64,000 nucleotides of DNA from Nonomuraea ceibae (lineage in GTDB: Bacteria; Actinomycetota; Actinomycetes; Streptosporangiales; Streptosporangiaceae): positions 1-64,000 of the forward strand of contig NZ_JAHKRO010000012.1 in NCBI RefSeq assembly GCF_019396325.1, read 5' to 3'. Below the pieces are notes generated by a model. That model was not told the DNA's origin, ran no database searches, and was given only the letters and a program-made list of their open reading frames with translations. How positions within the stretch are numbered: the first letter of the stretch is position 1; the number at the start of each line of letters is the position of its first letter. The position numbers and the translations under genes were made by a program. Of this stretch, positions 43,126 through 51,936 are shown piece after piece.

Positions 43126-43563
43126 ATGAGCGCAATGTTCAAAAGGATGGCCTCGTCCGTCCTGGCGATCGCGGGCGCCGCACTGGCCGCTCAGATCGTT
43201 TCCACCTCACCGGCGCTGGCCAACCCGGGCGCTGACGGCTACTGCACACCGCCGCACGAGTTGTGCGTCTATCGCCTCTTCAACTACGTCGACATGCAAG
43301 CCGACTATATCGGCACCGACAACGACTTCCGGGACGACTCCCTGTGGTACTGGGACGGCGACGAGATGCTGCCCGGCGCCGAGACGGTCGAGAACCGTAC
43401 AAGCTCCGCCCGGAATCTCGACACATCGTGCACAGCCGTCCTGTGGCAGTTCAAGGATTTCGGCGGGGAATACCTGGTGATGTACCCGCAGACAGCCTAC
43501 GGCGACTTGAGGCAGCAAGCGTTCGACAACAAGGCGAGCTCCGTCTCCTGGGGTTGCCCGTAA
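43126..43563 (+). CDS. Second I36-like secreted protein
   Basis: A 145-residue exported protein with a signal peptide (ASSVLAIAGAALAAQIV, cut near ALAN). ATG 43126 has AGGAG six bases upstream; ATG 43135 is an alternative. The core repeats the I36 pattern of the gene before it: CVYRLFNYVDMQADYIG, a central loop with Trp and Tyr, ENRTSSARN, and LWQFKDFGGEYLVMY. The two are diverged paralogues, co-directional and probably co-transcribed. Confidence 0.82.
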   Translation: MSAMFKRMASSVLAIAGAALAAQIVSTSPALANPGADGYCTPPHELCVYRLFNYVDMQADYIGTDNDFRDDSLWYWDGDEMLPGAETVENRTSSARNLDTSCTAVLWQFKDFGGEYLVMYPQTAYGDLRQQAFDNKASSVSWGCP

Positions 43564-43613
43564 CTATCTCGACCTCCCGTATCGGAAGCGAATATTGGAT
43601 TAAGGTGGGCACC

Positions 43614-44546
43614 ATGGACAACCGGAAGCAGCGCAAGGGGAACACTTTGGCCCTGGCGCTGGTCTCCCTGGCCACGCTGTCGGCATGCGGCACCTTCGCA
43701 TACGCCAACACGACCGCATCGGAAGTTCCGGCAGGTAATCAGCCGCCACACCTTCAGTCGATCCAGGATGTGGTCTTCCCGCTGGACGCCTACGAGCCGA
43801 CCCCCGAGCAGGTGGGGGACCTCACGAGCGCCATGCGCTACGCGCTGTCCGACTGCATGGGTCGCTTCGGCTTCACCGATTATCCGAAGCACCGCCTTAA
43901 GGCTTCGGTCAGCCCCTTCCCGGAAGATCGACGGTATCTCTTCATCGAGCCGGCGAAAGCGGCTCAGTACGGATACGCGGGCGCCCCCGCATCCGAGCTT
44001 TCTGACAAGCCCCTCAAAGCCGATACCGCTGTGAAATCCTCGGCGCCATCCGCGGAAGAGCAGGCGGTATACCTGGGCAAGGGGCAGCACACCTACCGCA
44101 GCTCGCAGATCCCGCAGGGCGGCTGCCTCGGCGAGGCCAGGCGCAGCGTTCTGGCCGGCACCAACGCCGAGAACGAATGGCTGGTGACGCAGCTACGTGG
44201 CCAGGCGTCGGACGAGGCGCAGGCCGACGCGCGGACCGTCGAAGCGACTCAGCAGTGGAGCGCGTGCATGGCACGCTCCGGTCATGCGTACAGCGATCCC
44301 GCTGCCGCTTGGGAGGACCCGCGCTGGGCTGCGAGGCGCGACGGCGGGCCACTGTCCCCTGAGGAGCAGAAGGTCGCTCAGGCCGACATGCAGTGCAAGC
44401 TGGAAGTGAACTACCTGGGGATCAGGTCCACCGTGGAGAAGGAGGTCCAGACGCGCCTGATCGCCAGCAGCGCGGAGCGCCTGGACAAGTATCGGGCCGA
44501 CCTCCGGGTCAAGCTGAGCAACGCCGCGAAGATTCTCGCCGAGTAA
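43614..44546 (+). CDS. Cysteine-containing lipoprotein of unknown function
   Basis: A 310-residue protein; ATG 43614 has AAGGTGGG upstream and a lipoprotein signal with lipobox LSAC (cysteine about residue 23). The mature part is rich in Ala/Glu/Arg helices with four further cysteines in motifs SDCMGRFGF, QGGCLGEA, QWSACMARSGH and MQCKLE, a pattern I have seen in actinobacterial exoproteins but cannot name. It is anchored on the outside of the membrane. It ends the I36 operon, followed by a strong terminator. Confidence 0.75.
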   Translation: MDNRKQRKGNTLALALVSLATLSACGTFAYANTTASEVPAGNQPPHLQSIQDVVFPLDAYEPTPEQVGDLTSAMRYALSDCMGRFGFTDYPKHRLKASVSPFPEDRRYLFIEPAKAAQYGYAGAPASELSDKPLKADTAVKSSAPSAEEQAVYLGKGQHTYRSSQIPQGGCLGEARRSVLAGTNAENEWLVTQLRGQASDEAQADARTVEATQQWSACMARSGHAYSDPAAAWEDPRWAARRDGGPLSPEEQKVAQADMQCKLEVNYLGIRSTVEKEVQTRLIASSAERLDKYRADLRVKLSNAAKILAE

Positions 44547-44597
44547 GGCCGAGGCCGGGCACCGTTCCCCGGCGCGTCGATTCAGCTGCAGCATCTT

Positions 44598-44639
44598 GAG
44601 CTCGCCGGACTGTCTACCGTCCGGCGAGCTCTTCTGTTT
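44598..44639 (+). terminator. Strong factor-independent terminator
   Basis: A perfect 13-base stem GAGCTCGCCGGAC (44598-44610) with GTCCGGCGAGCTC (44619-44631), an 8-base loop, and a T-rich tail TTCTGTTT. It closes the I36/lipoprotein operon. Confidence 0.85.
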
Positions 44640-44744
44640 CGAGCAGCACTGGCTCGTGTCCCGCAGAGTGGAGTGGTCCAGGTCCTCGCGCGCGGCCCTG
44701 AGTCTCCTGGCATGCGCTTCCGCAGGCCGTAGCCGTGATCAAAG

Positions 44745-44818
44745 CGCGCCCTGCAGGATTCGAACCTGCGACCGTCGGATTAGAAGTCCGGTGCTCTATC
44801 CAGCTGAGCTAAGGGCGC
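44745..44818 (-). tRNA. tRNA-Arg (anticodon TCT)
   Basis: A 74-base tRNA on the minus strand. The acceptor stem GCGCCCT pairs with AGGGCGC, the T-loop TTCGAAT is present, the anticodon loop reads CTTCTAA (anticodon TCT), and the D-loop has the usual AGCTGGAT. CCA is not encoded in the gene. Confidence 0.95.
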
Positions 44819-44872
44819 TCCTGCCTTATTGTGCATGATCCGGCGACTTGTCATGCACACGTTTTCTCCGTG

Positions 44873-45922
44873 TCAGCTCCCGCCGCCCCCCGGCGCCTCC
44901 AGGACCACCCTGCCGCGGGCTCGGCCGTCCTCCAGTATGCGGTGGGCCTCGGCCGCCTGTGACAAGGGCAGACGGGCGGTGATGCGGGGGCGCCAGGCGG
45001 TGGTGCGGAGGAGGTGGATGACGCCGGCGGCCGCGTCGGCGAGTTCGGGGACGGTGGCGTTGCTGATGGCGAAGCCGGTGACGGTGGCGTCCTTGGTGTA
45101 GAGGCGGCCGAGGGGGAGGGCGGGGGCCTGGCGGAGGCCGGACATGATGACGAGGCGGCCGCGGTGGGCGAGGCGGTCGATGGCCGTGGCGGGGTCGCCC
45201 TGGCCGGAGGCGTCCACGTACAGGTCGATGGAGTCGCGGATGTCCGGCTGGTCGGGTGTCTGGTCGCCGGAGTCATCGGGGTCGCCGGGGCCGCCGGGGC
45301 CGCCGGGGTCGCCGGCTGGGTGGGCGGCTGGGGGGTCGGTGCGGTAGTCGCGGACGTCGGCGGCGCCGAGGGCGCGGACGTGGGCGTGGTCGCGCGGGTG
45401 GGCCGTGGCGATGACGGTGGCGCCTGAGGAGGCGGCGAGGGCGACGGCGGCGGAGCCGACGTTCCCGGCCGCGCCGCCGATGAAGACGCGGTGGCCGGGG
45501 CGCAGGTGGCCGTGGCGGACGAGGGCGAGCCAGGCGGTGGCGGCGGGGTGCGCGGCGGCGACCAGGTCGAGCGGGTCGAGGTCGTCGGGGGCGGGGTAGA
45601 GGCGGTCGGCGGGGACCGTGACGTACTCGGCGAAGGAGCCCTGCCTGCCGCCGTGGCCGAGGCTGTTGCACCAGACGGGCAGGCCGGGCGGGAAGGCGGT
45701 GGTTTCGGACGCTTCGACGTGGCCGACGAGGTCGCGGCCGATGACGAAGGGGAGGGGCATGGGGACGGGGTAGGCGCCGGAGCGTACGAACGTGTCCACC
45801 GGGTCGGCCGCCACGGCGCGCACCCGTACCAGCACGTCCGTGGGGCCGCGGCCGGGGACGGGGAGTTCGCCCCAGGTGATGGCCTCCGGCGGGCCGGGGG
45901 CGGTGATGTAGGCGGCGTGCAT
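44873..45922 (-). CDS. NADPH:quinone reductase-like MDR oxidoreductase
   Basis: A 349-residue medium-chain reductase; ATG 45922 has GGAG six bases upstream, an earlier ATG lies at 45934. It lacks the zinc cysteines of alcohol dehydrogenase and has the cofactor loop IGGAAGNVGSAAVALA. An acidic Gly/Pro/Asp-rich insert (about residues 205-235, AHPAGDPGGPGGPGDPDDSG) interrupts the Rossmann domain; the DNA there is a simple GC-rich repeat (about 45265-45320). Divergent from an APH-fold gene. Confidence 0.87.
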   Translation of the reverse strand: MHAAYITAPGPPEAITWGELPVPGRGPTDVLVRVRAVAADPVDTFVRSGAYPVPMPLPFVIGRDLVGHVEASETTAFPPGLPVWCNSLGHGGRQGSFAEYVTVPADRLYPAPDDLDPLDLVAAAHPAATAWLALVRHGHLRPGHRVFIGGAAGNVGSAAVALAASSGATVIATAHPRDHAHVRALGAADVRDYRTDPPAAHPAGDPGGPGGPGDPDDSGDQTPDQPDIRDSIDLYVDASGQGDPATAIDRLAHRGRLVIMSGLRQAPALPLGRLYTKDATVTGFAISNATVPELADAAAGVIHLLRTTAWRPRITARLPLSQAAEAHRILEDGRARGRVVLEAPGGGGS

Positions 45923-45967
45923 GATTTTCTCCATCGGAACGGCGGTTTCGGTCTAGGATCTCTTGGC

Positions 45968-46750
45968 ATGTTCGCGACGCTCCTGCATGAAATACCCCTG
46001 CAGGGCGGGGATGTGACCGACGGGGTGGTGCGCGTCGGTGACACCGTGCGCAGGCCCGTCAGTCCGGCCACGCCCGCTGTGCACGCCCTGCTCAGGCACC
46101 TGGAGGCGGCCGGGTTCGAGGGGGCGCCGAGGGTGCTGGGGGTCGACGGGCTCGGGCGTGAGGTGCTCAGTTTTCTGCCGGGCGCGAGCGGGCTGAGCGC
46201 GGCGAGCGCCGGTGAGGAGGCGCTCGCGGGGGTGGCGGGGCTGCTGCGCGAGTTCCATGACGCGACGGCCGGGTTCCCGTTGAGCGGGCACCGGTGGGAG
46301 GGCGGGTCGAACGACGACGCGCCACCGCAGATCATCGGGCATTGCGACTTACGACCGGACAACGTGATTTTTCGTGATCAGGTGCCGGTGGGGATGATCG
46401 ACTTCGACCTGGCCCGGCCGACCACGCGGCTGTTCGACGTCGTGACCACGCTGCGGCACTGGGCGCCCATCGCCGACCCCGTCGACCGGCATCCGCTGCT
46501 GCGCGGCGTCGAGGTGGGGGAGCGGTTGCGGGTGTTCTGCGACGTGTACGGGGTTCCGCCCCGGGATCGGCGCCGGCTGCTGGAGCTGGCCAGACTGCGT
46601 TTCCACCGGTCGTACGAGGTCATGCGCACCCGCGCGGACGGCGGCGGGAACTGGGCGCGGATGTGGGCGGACGGCGCGGGGGAGCGGATCCGCCGGGCGT
46701 CGGCCTGGCTGGACTCCCACGAGGATGAGCTGTACGCGCATCTGATCTGA
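45968..46750 (+). CDS. APH-fold phosphotransferase
   Basis: A 260-residue kinase of the aminoglycoside phosphotransferase fold, smaller than usual. The catalytic loop is IIGHCDLRPDNVIF (HCD in place of HGD) and the metal block GMIDFDLARPTTRLFD. Its stop overlaps the start of cbiB (TGATG), so the two are translationally coupled, which hints at a metabolic rather than a resistance role. Divergent from the quinone reductase gene. Confidence 0.85.
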   Translation: MFATLLHEIPLQGGDVTDGVVRVGDTVRRPVSPATPAVHALLRHLEAAGFEGAPRVLGVDGLGREVLSFLPGASGLSAASAGEEALAGVAGLLREFHDATAGFPLSGHRWEGGSNDDAPPQIIGHCDLRPDNVIFRDQVPVGMIDFDLARPTTRLFDVVTTLRHWAPIADPVDRHPLLRGVEVGERLRVFCDVYGVPPRDRRRLLELARLRFHRSYEVMRTRADGGGNWARMWADGAGERIRRASAWLDSHEDELYAHLI

Positions 46751-47694
46751 TGTGCTTCATGCGTATTCAGGGTGATCGTGCCGCCGGGCTCGCGCTGGGA
46801 GTGGTGCTCGACGCGGTCGTCGGCGACCCGCGCCGGGGGCATCCCGTCGCGCTGTTCGGCAGCGCCGCCGCCAAGCTGGAGTCCAGGCTGTACGCGGACG
46901 CGAAGACCAACGGCGTGCTCCACGTGGCCATCTGCGTGGGGAGCGCGGCGGCGCTCGGCGTGCTGGCCGAGCGGGTGCCGAACCGTCCGGCCCGCGTCGC
47001 GCTGACCGCGGCGGCGACGTGGGCCGTGCTCGGCGGCACCACGCTGGCCCGCGAGGGCGCCCACATGGCGGCGGCGCTGGAGGCCGGCGACCTGGCGGCG
47101 GCCCGGGCCCGGCTGCCGCACCTGTGCGGGCGCGACCCGTCCGGGCTGGAGGCGCCCGAGCTGGCCAGGGCCACGGTGGAGTCGCTGGCCGAGAACGCCT
47201 CGGACGCGGCGGTGGCGCCGCTGTTCTGGGGGGCGGTGGCGGGGATTCCGGGGCTGCTGGCCTACCGGGCGATCAACACGCTGGACGCGATGGTCGGGCA
47301 CCGTTCGCCGCGCTACCGGCGCTTCGGGTGGGCGGCGGCGCGGCTGGACGACGTGGCCAACTACGCGCCGGCCCGGCTGACCGGGCTGATCACCGTACTG
47401 GCCGGGCCCGCGCCGGCGCGGACGCTCGCCGTGCTGCTGCGCGACGGCGGGCGGCACCCCAGCCCCAACTCCGGGCGGTGCGAGGCGGCGTTCGCGGGGG
47501 CGCTGGACGTGACGCTGGGCGGGGCCAACGTGTACGGGGGGCGTACGGAGCACCGGCCCACGATGGGCGACGGGCGCAAGCCGGAGGTGGCCGACATCCG
47601 GCGGGCCGTGCGGCTGACGCGGGCCGTGTGCTGGGCTGCCGCCGGCGCCGCCGTGCTGGCCGCCGCCGGGCGCGTGGCCCGGCGGCGGGCCTGA
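46750..47694 (+). CDS. cbiB: Adenosylcobinamide-phosphate synthase CbiB/CobD
   Basis: A 314-residue membrane protein that attaches aminopropanol to adenosylcobyric acid in B12 synthesis. Family marks are LGVVLDAVVGDPRRGHPVALFG at the N-terminus, ATVESLAENASDAAVAPLFW, YRAINTLDAMVGH and GGRHPSPNSGRCEAAFAGAL. It is coupled to the kinase upstream (TGATG). The other cobalamin gene, cobQ, is about 3.6 kb away in its own unit. Confidence 0.92.
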   Translation: MCFMRIQGDRAAGLALGVVLDAVVGDPRRGHPVALFGSAAAKLESRLYADAKTNGVLHVAICVGSAAALGVLAERVPNRPARVALTAAATWAVLGGTTLAREGAHMAAALEAGDLAAARARLPHLCGRDPSGLEAPELARATVESLAENASDAAVAPLFWGAVAGIPGLLAYRAINTLDAMVGHRSPRYRRFGWAAARLDDVANYAPARLTGLITVLAGPAPARTLAVLLRDGGRHPSPNSGRCEAAFAGALDVTLGGANVYGGRTEHRPTMGDGRKPEVADIRRAVRLTRAVCWAAAGAAVLAAAGRVARRRA

Positions 47695-47713
47695 GCGCGC
47701 CCGGCGGCGAGGC

Positions 47714-47947
47714 TCACATGATGCGATTGAGGTTGGCGACCAGCCAGAAGACGAACAGGGTCACGACGCCCACCCACAGCATGGACCTGGCGGCGTTGGA
47801 CGCGACGAGCTTGCGCGCCGAGGCCGCCTTCATGGTGTCGCGCCACACCTGACGTGACGAGATCAGCGACTGGTAGCGGCGCCCGGCGACGAACACGGTG
47901 ACGGCGATGATCAGGAACAGGATGACGCGGCCATCTGAAGAATTCAC
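47714..47947 (-). CDS. Small two-helix membrane protein
   Basis: A 77-residue protein with two membrane helices (VILFLIIAVTVFVAG and SMLWVGVVTLFVFWLVA). The GTG at 47947 is chosen for the perfect GAGGAGG site five bases upstream; an in-frame start at 47989 would add unlikely residues. Family and function unknown. Convergent with cbiB. Confidence 0.7.
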   Translation of the reverse strand: MNSSDGRVILFLIIAVTVFVAGRRYQSLISSRQVWRDTMKAASARKLVASNAARSMLWVGVVTLFVFWLVANLNRIM

Positions 47948-48006
47948 GAAAGCCTCCTCTGACACCCAGAAGGAGTACGGGCCGTGCACCTTGATACACC
48001 ATAACT

Positions 48007-48222
48007 TCAGATCAAATCTCCTGAAATATCAGTCACTGCTGCCCGCCTGGTCGCGCTGTGTTGCACCAGCCTCAGACCCGCCTCGATCATGGCCCAGCCG
48101 AGCGCGCCCGCCCAGGCGGTGCGGGCAGGCCGGTGATGGCGGGCCCGCCGCCACCGCCGGGCGTCCGCACGCAGCTCGGCGGCGCGGATGCGGTCGAGGC
48201 GCAAGTGGATGTCGGGGTGCAT
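48007..48222 (-). CDS. Small protein downstream of the ArsR-like gene
   Basis: A 71-residue, arginine-rich protein with a strong AAGGAGGT ribosome site. The pattern MHPDIHLRLDRIRAAELRADAR then ALGWAMIEAGLRLV recurs in small actinobacterial proteins of unknown function. It follows the helix-turn-helix gene by 22 bases and is probably co-transcribed with it. Confidence 0.7.
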   Translation of the reverse strand: MHPDIHLRLDRIRAAELRADARRWRRARHHRPARTAWAGALGWAMIEAGLRLVQHSATRRAAVTDISGDLI

Positions 48223-48244
48223 GGGGATGACCTCCTTGCGCCGG

Positions 48245-48829
48245 TCAGGGGCGCGTGGGGAATCCGTAGAGGTGCAGGACGACGTTCTCGCGGCCTTCGA
48301 CGTCGCCCGCCTCGGCGGCTGACGTGGCGTGCGCCTCCCAGCGCCGCAGCACCTCGGCGAGCTCGTCGTTGAGCCGGGTCAGCTCGTCGGCGGTGAGCCG
48401 GGGCAGATACTGGGAGCTGAAGGCGGCGGCGCGCCACTCCGGGTCCCAGGCGGACTGCTCGTCGAGGTAGCGCTCGTAGAGCTCGTTGTGCTCGCGGAAG
48501 GCCAGCCGGGTGAAGGACGCGTAGGCGGCTGCCCGTTCGGGGGCGTCGCGGAAGTCGCGGTCCTGGATCTGCAGGCCGCGGTCGATCTGCCACCAGCGCT
48601 CGCGGCCGTCGGCGCTCTGCGGCTCGGCCTCCAGGATGAGGCCGTGGGCGGCGAGCTTGCGCAGGTGGTAGCTCACGAGGGAGACCGCCTCGTCGACCTG
48701 GTCGGCCAGGTGGGAGGCGGTGGCCGTGCCCGCGTGGGACAGCGCCCGGTAGAGCTTCAGGCGCAGCGGGTGGGCCAGTGCCTTGAGCGTGTCGAGATCG
48801 GTGATGCGGCGGTTCTCATCCCGTGCCAT
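48245..48829 (-). CDS. ArsR-like winged-helix regulator
   Basis: A 194-residue regulator; ATG 48829 is used. The N-terminal winged helix is LDTLKALAHPLRLKLYRALSHAGTATASHLADQVDEAVSLVSYHL, the usual ArsR-type core with no metal-binding cysteines. The C-terminal half, with REHNELYERYLDEQSAW, is a helical module typical of a group next to MFS pumps. Its target is probably the MFS gene 99 bases upstream or its own operon. Confidence 0.88.
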   Translation of the reverse strand: MARDENRRITDLDTLKALAHPLRLKLYRALSHAGTATASHLADQVDEAVSLVSYHLRKLAAHGLILEAEPQSADGRERWWQIDRGLQIQDRDFRDAPERAAAYASFTRLAFREHNELYERYLDEQSAWDPEWRAAAFSSQYLPRLTADELTRLNDELAEVLRRWEAHATSAAEAGDVEGRENVVLHLYGFPTRP

Positions 48830-48928
48830 GCCCCGAGCGTAGATGCGAAGCGGAAATTGCGCAACTTTTCTTTCGCATCTCAGCACCCTGAGGCCCGGCC
48901 CCCGGGGTGTGCGGGGGCCGGGGGCGGG

Positions 48929-50296
48929 TCAGGAGTGGCGGGCGGCGTCGAGGACCTTCGCGGCGTCGCGCTCGAAGGAGGCGCGGGCGCCGAGCGTGAG
49001 CAGGCCGCCGATCACCATCGGGACGATCAGGATGTACATGCCGCCGACCAGCGAGCCGAGCTGGTCCGAGGCGATGCCGACGATGAGCGAGCCGAACGCT
49101 CCGCAGCCGGTGATGAGGAGCTGGAGCGCGGCGAAGCCGAGCCCCCGGGCGCTGGCCGGCACCACGTCCGCCAGGCAGGCGGTCATGTTGGGGATGGCGA
49201 CCGACATGGACGTGCAGGCGACGAGGGTGAGGATCGCCATCGGCCACAGCGAGTCCATCGACAGCGCGACGGCCAGGACGAGCGCGCCGATCGTGATGCC
49301 GCCGCCTCCGGCCAGCAGCCGGCCGCCCTTGCGGGTGCCGTGCCAGGTGCGGCCCAGCCAGGAGCCGATCAGCGTGCCGGTCAGCGTGCCCGCGATGGTG
49401 ATCAGGCCGGACACCGAGCCCGCGGTGCCGGCCGCGACGCCGAAGGTGCGGACCATGAGCGTCGGCAGCCAGAAGAACACCCCGGCCAGGCCCAGCGTGA
49501 GCAGCCCGAGCCCCACGCAGACGAACACCAGCGACGGGATGGTGAGCACCTGCCGCATCTGCCTGCCGAACGGCACCTTCTCCGTGGTCGGGACGGTGTC
49601 GGGCGTCGGGGCGGGCACCGGCTCGGCGGCGACGGTGCCGGTGGTGCCGGTGGCGGCGGCCGAGCGGGCGACGATCCGGTCCAGCTCGCCCCGGCGGGGC
49701 TCCTTGAGCATCCAGACGAGCACGGCGGTGAGCAGGCCCGGGATCACCATGATCATGAACGCGTTCCGCCACCCGTACGCCTCGCCGAGCACCCCGCCGA
49801 GCAGGGTGCCGACGCCGCCCAGGTAGGTCGTCACGCGGGTCAGGCCGTACGCCTTGGCCCGGGTGACAGGCGGGTAGTAGTCGGCGAGCAGGCTGCCGGA
49901 GGCGGGGTTGTCGATGTTCTCGGCGGCGGCGAGCAGCACCCGCATCAGGTAGAACATGACGAATCCGGTCGCCAGGCCGGTGCCGAGCGTGGCGACGGCC
50001 CAGATGAAGACCACGACGGCGATGATCCGCGTGCGGTTGTACCGGTCGGCGAAGTAGCCGGCCGGGATGGCCACGATCGCCCCCGCCAGCGCCGCCGCCG
50101 TGGGGATGGAGCCGGCCGCGGTGTCGCTGAAGCCCCATTCCCGCTGCACCAGGGGGAGCACGCCCGACAGCAGGTTGGCTTCCATGCGGTCGACGAGTCC
50201 GACGATGAAGAGCACCACCAGCGGCGCCCAGCCGAACGGCGCCCGGGCGGCCGCGTCGATCCTGCCGGTCCGGGGCGAACCCAGCGTTCCGACCAT
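48929..50296 (-). CDS. MFS transporter (spinster-like)
   Basis: A 455-residue transporter with about 12 membrane helices and a charged central loop (residues about 205-240). Motif A is AGYFADRYNRTRI. NIDNPASGSLLADYYPP and GYLGG-like stretches recall the spinster/sugar-phosphate branch of MFS. ATG 50296 has GGAAGGTGAGG upstream. Divergent from cobQ, with palindromes between them. Substrate unknown. Confidence 0.88.
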   Translation of the reverse strand: MVGTLGSPRTGRIDAAARAPFGWAPLVVLFIVGLVDRMEANLLSGVLPLVQREWGFSDTAAGSIPTAAALAGAIVAIPAGYFADRYNRTRIIAVVVFIWAVATLGTGLATGFVMFYLMRVLLAAAENIDNPASGSLLADYYPPVTRAKAYGLTRVTTYLGGVGTLLGGVLGEAYGWRNAFMIMVIPGLLTAVLVWMLKEPRRGELDRIVARSAAATGTTGTVAAEPVPAPTPDTVPTTEKVPFGRQMRQVLTIPSLVFVCVGLGLLTLGLAGVFFWLPTLMVRTFGVAAGTAGSVSGLITIAGTLTGTLIGSWLGRTWHGTRKGGRLLAGGGGITIGALVLAVALSMDSLWPMAILTLVACTSMSVAIPNMTACLADVVPASARGLGFAALQLLITGCGAFGSLIVGIASDQLGSLVGGMYILIVPMVIGGLLTLGARASFERDAAKVLDAARHS

Positions 50297-50319
50297 GCCT
50301 CACCTTCCAGGAGGAAAAT

Positions 50320-50349
50320 CTAGAATTCTGTTCTAGGCGAACGTTCTAG
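50320..50349. promoter_or_regulatory. Overlapping palindromes between MFS and cobQ genes
   Basis: CTAGAA (50320-50325) and TTCTAG (50331-50336) are perfect reverse complements 5 bases apart, and GAACGTTC (50339-50346) followed by TAG repeats the GTTCTAG half-site. The AT-rich divergent region between starts is only 83 bases, so a bound protein would affect both promoters. No regulator can be named; the ArsR-like gene nearby is a candidate. Confidence 0.5.
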
Positions 50350-50379
50350 TTAGAGTGGCAGAAGTCACAGGATTCGTAA

Positions 50380-51912
50380 ATGGGTGGTTCCTCACGATTT
50401 CCCACTAACCTGCTCCAGGTGAAGGGCGCACTCCTGGTCGCGGGCACCACCTCCGACGCCGGCAAGAGCGTGGTCACCGCGGGCATCTGCCGCTGGCTGG
50501 CCCGCCAGGGCGTGCGCGTCGCGCCGTACAAGGCGCAGAACATGTCGCTCAACTCGTACGTCACCGCCGACGGCGCGGAGATCGGCCGGGCGCAGGCGAT
50601 GCAGGCGCAGGCCGCGGGCCTGGAGCCGGTCGCCGACATGAACCCGATCCTGCTCAAGCCCGGTAGCGACCGGCGCAGCCAGGTCGTGCTCATGGGCCGC
50701 CCCGTCGCCGACGTCGACGCGATGGAGTACGGCGAGCTGCGCGACCTGCTGCGCGCCACCGCGCTGGAGTCGCTGGCGCGGCTGCGTGACAGCTACGACG
50801 TGGTCGTCTGCGAGGGCGCGGGCAGCCCCGCCGAGATCAACCTGCGCCCCGGCGACATCGCCAACATGGGCCTGGCCAGGGCCGCGAACCTGCCGGTGAT
50901 CGTGGTCGGCGACATCGACAGGGGTGGGGTGTTCGCCGCCTTCTACGGCACCGTCGGCCTGCTGGAGGCCGCCGACCAGGCGCTCGTCGCCGGGTTCGTG
51001 GTCAACAAGTTCCGCGGCGCCCGTGAGCTGCTCGAACCGGGCCTCGACCAGCTCAGGGAGCTGACCGGGCGGCGCGTGTACGGGGTGCTGCCCTGGCTCG
51101 ACGGGCTGTGGATGGACGTGGAGGACTCGCTGGCCCTGGACGGCCGCACGGTCGCGGCGCGCCCCCCGTACGGCAGGCGGACGCTGCGCGTGGCGGTCGT
51201 GCGGCTGCCCCGCATCTCCAACTTCACCGACGTGGACGCCCTGGCCGCCGAGCCGGGCGTGGTGGTGCGCTTCGTCACCGACCCCGCCGGGCTGGAGGAC
51301 GCCGACCTCGTGGTGCTGCCCGGCAGCCGCGCCACCGTGTCCGACCTGGCCTGGCTGCGCCGCACCGGCCTGGCCGACGCGCTCGTGTCACGTACCGGGC
51401 CGATCCTCGGCATCTGCGGCGGCTTCCAGATGCTCGGGCGCGAGATCGTCGACGAGGTGGAGTCGGGCGCGGGCCGCGTCGACGGCCTCGGGCTGCTGCC
51501 CGTGCGCGTCGAGTTCGCCGCCGGCAAGATCCTGGGCAGGCCGTACGGCGAGGCGTACGGGCAGCCGGTGCGCGGCTACGAGATCCACCACGGCCGGGCC
51601 ACGGTCGAGGGCGGCGAGCCGTTCCTGGACGGCTGCCGGGTGGGCGCCGTGCAGGGCACCACCTGGCACGGCGCGCTGGAGAACGACGGGTTCAGGCGCG
51701 CGTTCCTGGCCGACGTGGCGGCCCGCGCCGGGCGCGACTTCGTCCCCGACCCCGCCACCGACTTCGCCCGGCTGCGCGAGGAGCGCCTGGACGCGCTCGG
51801 CGACCTCGTCGAGCGGCACTTCGACACCGGCGCGCTGCTCGACCTCATCACGGACGGCCCGCCCGGGGCGCCGACGCTGCCGCCCGGCGCTCCGCGACCC
51901 AGGCGCCGATGA
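50380..51912 (+). CDS. cobQ: Cobyric acid synthase
   Basis: A 510-residue glutamine amidotransferase of B12 synthesis that amidates adenosylcobyrinic acid diamide. Walker [16 protein letters not shown], the [22 protein letters not shown] substrate block, and the class I amidotransferase centre GICGGFQML with the Cys nucleophile and GYEIHHGRA are complete. ATG 50380 has AGGA upstream; GTG 50419 is an alternative. No cobalamin riboswitch fits into the short leader. Confidence 0.95.
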   Translation: MGGSSRFPTNLLQVKGALLVAGTTSDAGKSVVTAGICRWLARQGVRVAPYKAQNMSLNSYVTADGAEIGRAQAMQAQAAGLEPVADMNPILLKPGSDRRSQVVLMGRPVADVDAMEYGELRDLLRATALESLARLRDSYDVVVCEGAGSPAEINLRPGDIANMGLARAANLPVIVVGDIDRGGVFAAFYGTVGLLEAADQALVAGFVVNKFRGARELLEPGLDQLRELTGRRVYGVLPWLDGLWMDVEDSLALDGRTVAARPPYGRRTLRVAVVRLPRISNFTDVDALAAEPGVVVRFVTDPAGLEDADLVVLPGSRATVSDLAWLRRTGLADALVSRTGPILGICGGFQMLGREIVDEVESGAGRVDGLGLLPVRVEFAAGKILGRPYGEAYGQPVRGYEIHHGRATVEGGEPFLDGCRVGAVQGTTWHGALENDGFRRAFLADVAARAGRDFVPDPATDFARLREERLDALGDLVERHFDTGALLDLITDGPPGAPTLPPGAPRPRRR

Positions 51913-51936
51913 CCTCCAGCGCGGTCTCCGCCCCGC

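Noticed and set aside
48816..50303. Minus-strand frame of nearly 500 codons in the MFS region
   Set aside because: Arg/Gly/His-rich product without motifs; an out-of-frame shadow of the spinster-like transporter on the same strand.
50297..50379. Cobalamin riboswitch before cobQ
   Set aside because: The leader is only 83 bases and carries palindromes, without the B12-box pattern.
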